A stretch of DNA of 35,704 nucleotides from the NCBI GenBank assembly GCA_910584325.1, contig CAJTZH010000019.1, forward strand, positions 1-35,704, written 5' to 3'. A program made the position numbers and the translations under genes. The stretch is from an uncultured Lachnospiraceae bacterium (GTDB lineage: Bacteria > Bacillota > Clostridia > Lachnospirales > Lachnospiraceae). Of the stretch, positions 23,565 through 30,200 are shown piece by piece. A model generated the notes under the pieces. The model did no database searches. It saw nothing but the letters and a program-made list of their open reading frames with translations, and had not been told where the DNA came from. How positions within the stretch are numbered: the first letter of the stretch is position 1; each line of letters begins with the position of its first letter.

Positions 23565-24554
23565 ATGAGTGAAAATTATCAACCGCCTTTTACAATGACT
23601 GAGGAGATAACAAACTTAATTATTGAGATAGGCGAGTATGTCGGCGTTATCACAACATACGATGCAATACGACCCAATCCGGTCCTTCGCAAGGAAAACC
23701 GCATTAAAACAATATTCTCATCTCTGGCGATAGAAAAAAATACACTTACTTTGGAACAGGTTACGGATGTGATAAATGGAAAGCGTATATTAGGACCGCC
23801 ACAGGATATCCGCGAAGTAAAAAATGCGTATGAGGCGTATGAAAGAGTATCTGAACTTGAGCCATATAGCGTGAAAAATCTATTACTGGCTCATAAGATT
23901 ATGATGGAAGGGCTTGTGAAGGAAGCAGGAAGCTTTCGAAGTGGAAATGTCGGCGTGTATGCCGGAACTAAGCCGGTTCATGCCGGAACTCCCGCAAAGT
24001 ATGTGCCTGATTTGATGAAACAGTTATTCACTTGGTTGAAACAGTCAAAATATCATCCGCTTGTAAAATCCTGCATTTTTCATTATGAGTTTGAATTTAT
24101 TCATCCATTTACGGATGGAAATGGTCGTATCGGAAGATTGTGGCAGTCATTAATTTTGCAGAAATGGAATAAAGTTTTTGCATGGATACCGGTAGAAACG
24201 CTTGTTCATGAAAATCAGAATGAATATTATAAAGTATTGCAACAGGCTGATAATGCCGGAGATTCTACGCAATTTGTTGAGTTTATGCTTGGTATGATTC
24301 GTGATGCGTTAAAAGAAATTGGCGAAACAAATCACGAAGCAAATGTCACAATAAATGTCGGGGTAAATGTCGTGACAAATGAGGAAAAAATTATCACTCT
24401 TTTAAGACAGGATGGCAGTATGTCCGCCAATAAATTGTCGATATCAGTGGGGATTACAGAACGGCAGGCACAGCGTATTTTGGCGAAATTAAAGAGTAAG
24501 GGGAAATTTGTACGACACGGAGCAAACAAAAACGGGTATTGGGAAGTTGTTTAA
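23565..24554 (+). CDS. Fic-domain AMPylase-type protein (class II), C-terminal winged helix
   Basis: This 329-residue protein has an intact Fic motif, HPFTDGNGRIGR at 180-191, with catalytic His180. Enzymes with this motif transfer AMP (or another nucleotide part) from a nucleotide to a protein hydroxyl. SSLAIEKN at 52-59 fits the class II N-terminal inhibitory helix, (S/T)xxxE(G/N), whose Glu57 would block productive ATP binding. A winged-helix domain occupies about 270-329. NVTINVGVNVV just before it is a common linker in such proteins. The ATG at 23565 follows TTGGAGA. The in-frame TTG at 23553 is part of the ribosome site. The target protein is unknown. Confidence 0.92.
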   Translation: MSENYQPPFTMTEEITNLIIEIGEYVGVITTYDAIRPNPVLRKENRIKTIFSSLAIEKNTLTLEQVTDVINGKRILGPPQDIREVKNAYEAYERVSELEPYSVKNLLLAHKIMMEGLVKEAGSFRSGNVGVYAGTKPVHAGTPAKYVPDLMKQLFTWLKQSKYHPLVKSCIFHYEFEFIHPFTDGNGRIGRLWQSLILQKWNKVFAWIPVETLVHENQNEYYKVLQQADNAGDSTQFVEFMLGMIRDALKEIGETNHEANVTINVGVNVVTNEEKIITLLRQDGSMSANKLSISVGITERQAQRILAKLKSKGKFVRHGANKNGYWEVV

Positions 24555-24616
24555 TTTTTGATAAATTGGTGCTTAGATTTTATAATGAAACATATGAAAA
24601 TCAAACACCGCACATG

Positions 24617-24645
24617 TTGACACATCCCTCACATAGTGCTATAGT
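24617..24645 (+). promoter_or_regulatory. Promoter of the dapA-dapB unit
   Basis: TTGACA (24617-24622) and TATAGT (24640-24645) are 17 bases apart. Transcription would begin near 24652, a few bases before the riboswitch aptamer. Confidence 0.88.
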
Positions 24646-24663
24646 AGTTTTAACAATATAGAA

Positions 24664-24832
24664 AAAGTAGAGGTTGCGTTCGTTTATCAGTAGACTGTGA
24701 TTTGTGGCAGGCACAGACAATCACATTTGAAAGGAGACAACGCCGAAGTTCGTGGATTTCCTGAGGTTCATGTTCTGGGCATACGGTTAAGAGCTGTATG
24801 ACTGTCATCGCAAGATGGGGAGCTACTTGAAG
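24664..24832 (+). promoter_or_regulatory. Lysine riboswitch (L box)
   Basis: Conserved lysine-aptamer blocks are present in order: AGAGGTTGCG (24669-24678), AGTAGAC (24689-24695), GAAAGGAG (24730-24737), CGCCGAAGT (24742-24750), CTGGGCATA, and the closing TGTCATCGCAAGATGGGGAGCTACTT reaching about 24828. When lysine is bound the downstream terminator should form and dapA-dapB be switched off. A promoter sits before it and a terminator after it. Confidence 0.93.
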
Positions 24833-24850
24833 AATATCGTTTTGTTCTTT

Positions 24851-24880
24851 AAGTTAACCCTGCGGTTAACTTTTTTCTTT
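24851..24880 (+). terminator. Riboswitch-controlled terminator before dapA
   Basis: AAGTTAACC (24851-24859) and GGTTAACTT (24864-24872) form a perfect stem with a CTGC loop and a TTTTTTCTTT tail. It is the expression platform of the lysine riboswitch. Confidence 0.92.
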
Positions 24881-24946
24881 GTTAAATCATGTCCGGAGTG
24901 AAGGGCGCTCCGACGCAGTCAGTAAAATTTGATTGGAGGATTGAAT

Positions 24947-25834
24947 ATGGCAATTTTTAAAGGCGCAGGTGTAGCGATTGTCACACCGATGACCGAAACG
25001 GGAGCGGTAAATTTTGAAAAACTTGGAGAAATTATTGACTTCCAGATTGAGAACAAGACGGACAGCATTATTATCTGCGGAACGACGGGAGAGGCTTCCA
25101 CGCTGACGCACGAAGAGCATTTGGAAGCAATCCGGTATACGGTGGAAAAGGTAAATAAGCGTGTGCCGGTGATTGCGGGAACGGGTTCGAACTGTACGGA
25201 GACAGCGATTTATCTGTCAAAAGAGGCTTGTAAATACGGTGCGGACGGTCTTTTGATTGTGACGCCATACTATAATAAAGCGACGCAGAACGGACTGATT
25301 GAACATTATACAATGATTGCGAAGTCCGTGGACGCGCCGATTATCATGTATAACGTGCCGGGACGTACCGGCTGTAATATATTGCCGCAGACGGCGGTGA
25401 GTCTTGCGAAGAATGTAGAGAATATCGTAGGAATCAAGGAAGCGACAGGCAGTATTTCCCAGTGCGCGAAGCTGATGGCGCTTGCCGAAGGCTGTATCGA
25501 TATGTATTCGGGAAACGACGACCAGATTGTACCGATTCTCTCGCTTGGCGGCTTGGGTGTGATTTCCGTTCTTTCGAATGTTGCGCCGAGACAGACGCAC
25601 GATATTGTTGCGAAATACTTAGAAGGCGATACGGCTGGCAGCCTTGCACTGCAGCTTCAGGCAATCGAGTTGATTGACGCGCTGTTCTGCGAGGTTAATC
25701 CGATTCCGGTAAAGCACGCCATGAATCTGATGGGAATGAATGTGGGACCGCTTCGCAGACCGTTGTCTCCGATGGAGCCGGCAAATCTCGAGAAGTTAAA
25801 GAGCGCGATGAAGGCTTACGGACTGATTCAGTAA
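24947..25834 (+). CDS. dapA: 4-hydroxy-tetrahydrodipicolinate synthase
   Basis: This 295-residue TIM-barrel enzyme condenses pyruvate with aspartate semialdehyde, the first step particular to lysine and diaminopimelate synthesis. Lys164 (IVGIKEATG) is the Schiff base residue, Tyr135 (YNVPGRT) the acid-base residue, and Thr47 with Tyr109 completes the proton relay. The ATG at 24947 follows TTGGAGGA. An in-frame start at 24929 would remove that site. It is controlled by the lysine riboswitch upstream and followed 15 bases later by dapB. Confidence 0.97.
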   Translation: MAIFKGAGVAIVTPMTETGAVNFEKLGEIIDFQIENKTDSIIICGTTGEASTLTHEEHLEAIRYTVEKVNKRVPVIAGTGSNCTETAIYLSKEACKYGADGLLIVTPYYNKATQNGLIEHYTMIAKSVDAPIIMYNVPGRTGCNILPQTAVSLAKNVENIVGIKEATGSISQCAKLMALAEGCIDMYSGNDDQIVPILSLGGLGVISVLSNVAPRQTHDIVAKYLEGDTAGSLALQLQAIELIDALFCEVNPIPVKHAMNLMGMNVGPLRRPLSPMEPANLEKLKSAMKAYGLIQ

Positions 25835-25849
25835 CAGGAGGGGACAGGA

Positions 25850-26605
25850 ATGGTTAGAGTAATTATGCATGGCTGTAACGGCAAAATGGGTCAGGTGATT
25901 ACCGGACTGCTTGCAAAGGACGAAGAAGCGCAGATTGTGGCGGGAATTGACCCGTTTGACGACGGGCATAACGCGTATCCGGTATTTTCGTCATTTCACG
26001 ACTGCATTGTCAAGGCGGACGTGATTATAGATTTCGCGGCGGCGAAAGCGGTGGATGGACTGTTGGAGTACAGTGTGAAGAATCAGATACCGGTTGTGCT
26101 TTGTACAACCGGACTTTCCGGGGAACAGATTGAAAAGGTGCGCGAGGCGTCAAAATCAGCGGCAATTTTAAAATCCGCCAATATGTCGCTGGGAATTAAT
26201 ACACTGTTCAAATTGTTAAGACAGGCGGCAGCGATTCTTGCACCGGCAGGATTTGACATGGAGATTGTGGAAAAACACCACAATCAGAAGGTCGACGCGC
26301 CGAGCGGAACGGCGCTGGCGCTGGCGGATTCCATGAAAGATGCGCTTGACGACGGTTATTTTTACAAATATGACCGCTCACAGGAACGAAAGAAGAGAGA
26401 AGAAAAAGAAATCGGTATCAGCGCGGTGCGTGGAGGAACGATTGTCGGCGAGCATGAAGTATTCTTCTGCGGCGAGGACGAAGTGATTACGTTCAAGCAT
26501 ACCGCGTATTCCAAGTCGATCTTTGCCAAAGGCGCTATTGAGGCGGCAAAGTTTCTGGCAGGGAAACCGGCGGGAATGTATGATATGAGCGACGTTATCG
26601 GCTGA
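25850..26605 (+). CDS. dapB: 4-hydroxy-tetrahydrodipicolinate reductase
   Basis: This 251-residue enzyme carries out the NAD(P)H-dependent reduction that follows DapA. The nucleotide-binding GCNGKMG motif lies at residues 8-14. The EKHHNQKVDAPSGTA signature holds the catalytic His and the substrate-binding Lys. The ATG follows CAGGAGGGGACAGG. It belongs to the same transcript as dapA. Confidence 0.97.
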   Translation: MVRVIMHGCNGKMGQVITGLLAKDEEAQIVAGIDPFDDGHNAYPVFSSFHDCIVKADVIIDFAAAKAVDGLLEYSVKNQIPVVLCTTGLSGEQIEKVREASKSAAILKSANMSLGINTLFKLLRQAAAILAPAGFDMEIVEKHHNQKVDAPSGTALALADSMKDALDDGYFYKYDRSQERKKREEKEIGISAVRGGTIVGEHEVFFCGEDEVITFKHTAYSKSIFAKGAIEAAKFLAGKPAGMYDMSDVIG

Positions 26606-26663
26606 TTTCCCGCAGCTTTTTGAAAACATGCGGGCTGTAAATGTAAAAATAATAAAATAATGC

Positions 26664-26692
26664 TTACAAAGATTCGGAATTTATGTTACACT
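26664..26692 (+). promoter_or_regulatory. Possible promoter before the CarD gene
   Basis: TTACAA (26664-26669) and TACACT (26687-26692) are 17 bases apart. It is only moderately close to consensus. A terminator-like hairpin follows about 30 bases after the predicted start. Confidence 0.45.
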
Positions 26693-26725
26693 AATTATAG
26701 GTATAAATAGCACGAATCTCACATG

Positions 26726-26776
26726 AGACCATTTGTTCTTTAATTTCATTGAAGATTGAGCAGATGGTCTTTTTAT
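26726..26776 (+). terminator. Terminator-like hairpin between dapB and the CarD gene
   Basis: AGACCAT (26726-26732) pairs with ATGGTCT (26764-26770), inner bases partly pair, and TTTTTATT follows. It can end the dapA-dapB transcript. It lies downstream of a candidate promoter for the CarD gene, so it could also attenuate that. Confidence 0.7.
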
Positions 26777-26821
26777 TACAGTTAAAATATGGTTAAAGGA
26801 CAGGGAATGGAGGTGTCAGAC

Positions 26822-27313
26822 ATGTTTACAGTCGGAGATTATATTGTATATGGAACCGATGGAATCTGCATTGTGAAGGATATTTCCCAAATTGATATAC
26901 CGGGGGCTCCAAGCGGCAGAACGTATTATCTGTTGTCGCCGGTTGGTGCAAGGGAAAGTAAAATTTATTCCCCGGTGGACAACACAAAAGTGACGATGCG
27001 CAGGATTATTTCAAAGGAGGAGGCGGCAAAGCTTTTAAAGAAGCTGGATTCTATACAGGATATTCCTGTTACGGATGATAAATTCATGGAACAGCAATAC
27101 AAAGAAATGATAGCTTCCTGTGATTTGGTGCAGCTTTTTAGTCTGGTTAAAACAATTCGTAAAAAACAGAATAAGCGTATCAGCGAAGGAAAGAAGATTA
27201 CTTCAACGGACGAGCGTTATCTGAAACGGGCGGAAGAAGCGATTTGCAGTGAGTTGATGCTTGCGCTGGATAAGGAGAGAGAAGAAGTGCTGGAACTTGT
27301 AAGCTGCTTGTAA
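26822..27313 (+). CDS. CarD/CdnL-family transcription regulator
   Basis: This 163-residue protein has an N-terminal RNA-polymerase-interaction domain (about 1-65, MFTVGDYIVYGTDGICIVKDI) and a C-terminal helical domain (about 75-163) with KRAEEAICSELMLAL. CarD-type proteins bind the polymerase beta subunit and steady the open promoter complex. ATG codons at 26789 and 26807 are in frame, but GGAGG at 26809-26813 is placed for the ATG at 26822, which gives the family N-terminus. Single gene, preceded by a hairpin. Confidence 0.88.
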   Translation: MFTVGDYIVYGTDGICIVKDISQIDIPGAPSGRTYYLLSPVGARESKIYSPVDNTKVTMRRIISKEEAAKLLKKLDSIQDIPVTDDKFMEQQYKEMIASCDLVQLFSLVKTIRKKQNKRISEGKKITSTDERYLKRAEEAICSELMLALDKEREEVLELVSCL

Positions 27314-27355
27314 GAAATTCACCGGGAACATCAATGCCGGACTCTTGCGATATTT

Positions 27356-27384
27356 TTCACAAAGTAAACAGATTTGGCATATGA
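27356..27384 (+). promoter_or_regulatory. Possible promoter of the M19 dipeptidase gene
   Basis: TTCACA (27356-27361) and TATGAT (27379-27384) are 17 bases apart. If used, the in-frame TTG at 27374 is not transcribed, which leaves the ATG at 27416 as start. Confidence 0.5.
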
Positions 27385-27415
27385 TACTATAAGTAATGTT
27401 GTCTGGTATGATGGG

Positions 27416-28459
27416 ATGAATTTAGAAAATGAGTATTTAAAGACGGCGCTGCGGCTTCACCGGAATTATCCTGTAGTGGATGCGCATCTGGATTTACCGG
27501 GGGAAATTTTACATAGGGCGGTATCGGGTGAAAAAAACATTATTAAGAATTATTATCTGGGAAACTGGAAGCGCTGCGGCATGAATCTGGTTGTAGCGTC
27601 GATTTATCTTGAAAATTCGGTTCTGCCGGAACTGGGGCTGAGAAATGCCTTGAATCAGATAGCTGTTTTAAACGAAGAGATTGCGCAAAGCGACGAGCTT
27701 GTTCTTGTCAGAAACAGACAGGATTTAAAAAATGTGCTTGCCGACAATAAAATCGGGCTGCTCCTTTATGCGGAGGGGCTTGATTTTATCGGTGCAGACA
27801 AGCGACTTATTCATATATTTTACGAACTTGGCGTGCGCGGAGCGGCGCTTACTTGGAGCAGAACCAATCTGCTTGCCACGGGGTGCTGCCGCGCTGCCGA
27901 GCGTAAACAAACGTATGGAGGACTGACCTGCCTCGGACTGGAAACGGTGGACGAATTGGAGAAAAAAGGCATTTTTATAGATGTGAGCCATTTAAATGAC
28001 GACGGTTTCAACGAATTATCGATTGTGGCAAAAAAGCCTTTTATCGCAACCCATTCCGCATGCAGGGAGGTCTTTTTTAATTACCGGAATCTCACTGACG
28101 AGCAGATGGTAAAACTTGCAAAACAGGGCGGCATTCTCGGAATCAACGGTCATAAGCTTGTTGTGGGGGCAGGGGAAGAGGATAATCCCGTGCTTAAAAT
28201 CTGCGAACATATTTTTCATGCGATAAAAGTTATGGGTGTTTCTCACGTGGGATATGGATTTGATTTCTGTGATTCTTATAACTGCGCGCTGGAACATAAG
28301 AAGGAAGTGGAGGACGGAAGCGACTGTCTGGGAAATCATTCCGGGATTCCGCTTCTGACGGCGACGCTCCTTTCAAGGGGAATGCCGGAGGACGTGGCGG
28401 TCAGGGTGATTGGCGGAAATTTTGTGGAGTATTTTATGAGAAATCTTCCGAGAGACTGA
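27416..28459 (+). CDS. Membrane dipeptidase (peptidase family M19)
   Basis: This 347-residue zinc dipeptidase is of the renal dipeptidase type. Metal ligands and active-site residues are visible: His24 and Asp26 in VDAHLDLP, Glu120 in LLYAEGLDF, His192 in DVSHLND, His213 in ATHSACR and Asp283 in GYGFDF. It cleaves dipeptides, in bacteria often those with a D-residue at the C-terminus. No signal peptide is seen, so it should be cytosolic. The frame extends to a TTG at 27374 that lies in a promoter-like sequence. The ATG at 27416 has only a weak ribosome site, so the start is less certain than the identity. Confidence 0.9.
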   Translation: MNLENEYLKTALRLHRNYPVVDAHLDLPGEILHRAVSGEKNIIKNYYLGNWKRCGMNLVVASIYLENSVLPELGLRNALNQIAVLNEEIAQSDELVLVRNRQDLKNVLADNKIGLLLYAEGLDFIGADKRLIHIFYELGVRGAALTWSRTNLLATGCCRAAERKQTYGGLTCLGLETVDELEKKGIFIDVSHLNDDGFNELSIVAKKPFIATHSACREVFFNYRNLTDEQMVKLAKQGGILGINGHKLVVGAGEEDNPVLKICEHIFHAIKVMGVSHVGYGFDFCDSYNCALEHKKEVEDGSDCLGNHSGIPLLTATLLSRGMPEDVAVRVIGGNFVEYFMRNLPRD

Positions 28460-28577
28460 ACCGCTGGGAAAGCCTGAAAATACGCGATGTAAACCTTTGG
28501 AGCATAAATGTAAATTCATGTTGCTTTATTTTTTTGCCTCTGACGGGTAGGATGAAAGTACGGAAGGAGACGATACA

Positions 28578-29093
28578 ATGGAATTAGGGAGAAAAATTTA
28601 TCAGTTAAGAAAACTTTCAGGTATGACGCAGGAGCAGCTGGCGGAAAAATTAAATATTTCACGGCAGACCCTGTCCAAATGGGAAAATGAAACCGGCGTG
28701 CCCGACGTGGAAAGTGTGGTGAAAATTTCTACTCTGTTCCATGTTTCTCTGGAAGAGCTGTTGTTGGAGAAGGGAACACATGTGCAAGAGGGACACGGAG
28801 CGCAGTTCACGCTGGAGGATATGGCGAAAATCAATGCCTATAACAGGAAAATGAATCTGTTATTGTCCGGAGGACTGTTGTTTCTCGCTATCGGTATTTT
28901 GACGGCGGTATTCGAGAAAATGCTCAAAAGCACGACGCTCAGTTTAAGCTACATATTATACCGGTATATGGTTACGGGAAATTATGAGTATGTGCCGGTT
29001 GATTACACGCAGCTTCTGGTGCTGGCACTGCTGGCAGGAACGGTCGGTCTTGGTTTGTGTCTGTGTTACTTTATTCACGGCAGAAAAAATTAA
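28578..29093 (+). CDS. HTH (XRE-family) protein with two membrane helices
   Basis: This 171-residue protein has an N-terminal Cro/CI-type helix-turn-helix (about 5-58; MTQEQLAEKLNISRQTLSKWE) and a linker, then two hydrophobic helices (about 92-112 and 145-165). Such membrane-tethered regulators are common in Firmicutes, often beside the membrane genes they control. The ATG follows GGAAGGAGACGA. It precedes the 29107 gene by 13 bases, so the pair is likely one unit. The signal and the binding sites are unknown. Confidence 0.88.
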   Translation: MELGRKIYQLRKLSGMTQEQLAEKLNISRQTLSKWENETGVPDVESVVKISTLFHVSLEELLLEKGTHVQEGHGAQFTLEDMAKINAYNRKMNLLLSGGLLFLAIGILTAVFEKMLKSTTLSLSYILYRYMVTGNYEYVPVDYTQLLVLALLAGTVGLGLCLCYFIHGRKN

Positions 29094-29106
29094 TTGGAGG
29101 CATGAG

Positions 29107-29694
29107 ATGAAAAAGTACGTTTTGGTTTGGGCGGCGTTGGCGGTTTGTATGCTGGCGGCTGTGGGATTTATTAAGATGGAAAGACAGAGCGGTGAGGATT
29201 TGTACGGAGCGATTATTGCGGGATTAGGGGACAACGAACAGTTTGCGCTTTTGGAGTTTGGTGAAGGGCAGCAGGTTCTTTTGACGTCGGATTTGACGTA
29301 TGACTACGGAAACGGCAATAACGCGGCGATTTACTGTAATGCCTGTATCTGTGTTGACGGGAAGGCGTACTACGCGCTTGGAAGTATTGAAAGCATGGGA
29401 ACGGCTTATCCGGTCAGTTACAGTAAGGGACGGCTTTATGCAGCGTCGGGACACAGCGTTTCTGTTTACACGTTTGATATGGAAAACAGACAGTGGGTAA
29501 CGACGCAGTATGAGGAAACGTTTGACGAGAACGGAACGCCTTTTTATTACCGTATAACGACCGGAACGCTCTCTAATCAGAATATAGGAACGAGAGCAAA
29601 GGAAGCGGTTTCGGAGGCAGATTTTTTAGCGGTTCAGGAAGAGTACGGCAGTGCGGCGGTTGTTTCGTTTGGTTACGGAGCCGATAATTCTTAA
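29107..29694 (+). CDS. Membrane-anchored exported protein, unknown, partner of the HTH gene
   Basis: This 195-residue protein has an N-terminal hydrophobic segment (about 3-22, basic start, no lipobox) and an outside beta-rich domain. The domain has repeated strand patterns such as GQQVLLTSDLTYDYG, KAYYALGSIESMGT and SVSVYTFDMENRQWV. I do not recognise a family. The ATG at 29107 follows GGAGG. The frame is open further upstream inside the HTH gene, but without a ribosome site. Position suggests it may be sensed or controlled by the HTH-membrane protein. Confidence 0.7.
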   Translation: MKKYVLVWAALAVCMLAAVGFIKMERQSGEDLYGAIIAGLGDNEQFALLEFGEGQQVLLTSDLTYDYGNGNNAAIYCNACICVDGKAYYALGSIESMGTAYPVSYSKGRLYAASGHSVSVYTFDMENRQWVTTQYEETFDENGTPFYYRITTGTLSNQNIGTRAKEAVSEADFLAVQEEYGSAAVVSFGYGADNS

Positions 29695-29750
29695 AGCGAA
29701 GTCTGACAGTTTGTATGTTTGAAGGGGATTTGGACAGGGGAGTAAACGGG

Positions 29751-29779
29751 CGGCTGCATCAAAAGGGTGCAGCCGTTTT
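29751..29779 (+). terminator. Intrinsic terminator after the 29107 gene
   Basis: CGGCTGCA (29751-29758) pairs with TGCAGCCG (29768-29775), followed by TTTTG. Confidence 0.88.
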
Positions 29780-30135
29780 GATATGTTCTTTACAAATGAT
29801 AAACAATTAAGACAGGAAAAAGAGCTTCCCTGCATGACTATGGATGATTTAAACTAGTTATAGTATTTATATAACGCAACAATTTAACAAACAGCATGAA
29901 AAGACAGGAAATCTTATTATGAATAAGGTAACCTGTTTTTTATGTTAAAAATTAGATATGAATATTACATGGAGCAAATGAAGAAATAACTATAGTGCTC
30001 ATTTAATCAGGGACTGACTCTACGGTTCATGGGTGTTGCTATGCAAATTAATGCTGCCGACCGTTTTTGTCATTCGGGCAAGGAAATTGTATTTTTCAAT
30101 TTATGCGCAAAAATATGCGCTCTGTGAAAACACTC
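29780..30135 (+). other. Gap without a recognised gene
   Basis: This AT-rich stretch carries no convincing reading frame. It holds a stand-alone terminator at 29904-29941. The frame of the surface protein runs open through 30033-30200, but before the promoter at 30136-30164, so that part is not taken as coding. Confidence 0.55.
29904..29941 (+). terminator. Stand-alone intrinsic terminator
   Basis: ACAGG (29904-29908) and CCTGT (29932-29936) enclose CTTATT (29913-29918) pairing with AATAAG (29922-29927), with TTTTTTAT behind. It has no coding gene directly before it, which fits a short untranslated transcript or a second-chance terminator. Confidence 0.7.
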
Positions 30136-30164
30136 TTGTTATATCATGTTTTTTTCATTATGAT
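30136..30164 (+). promoter_or_regulatory. Promoter of the surface protein gene
   Basis: TTGTTA (30136-30141) and TATGAT (30159-30164) are 17 bases apart. Transcription would begin near 30171, just before the candidate start codons at 30180, 30201 and 30204. Confidence 0.82.
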
Positions 30165-30200
30165 GTAAAAACAGAACAAATGAAAGGAACCAATAGGGAT

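Noticed and set aside
26610..26636. CCCGCA/TGCGGG hairpin just after dapB as a terminator
   Set aside because: The stem is only six pairs with a long loop and no T run; the hairpin at 26726-26776 is a much better terminator.
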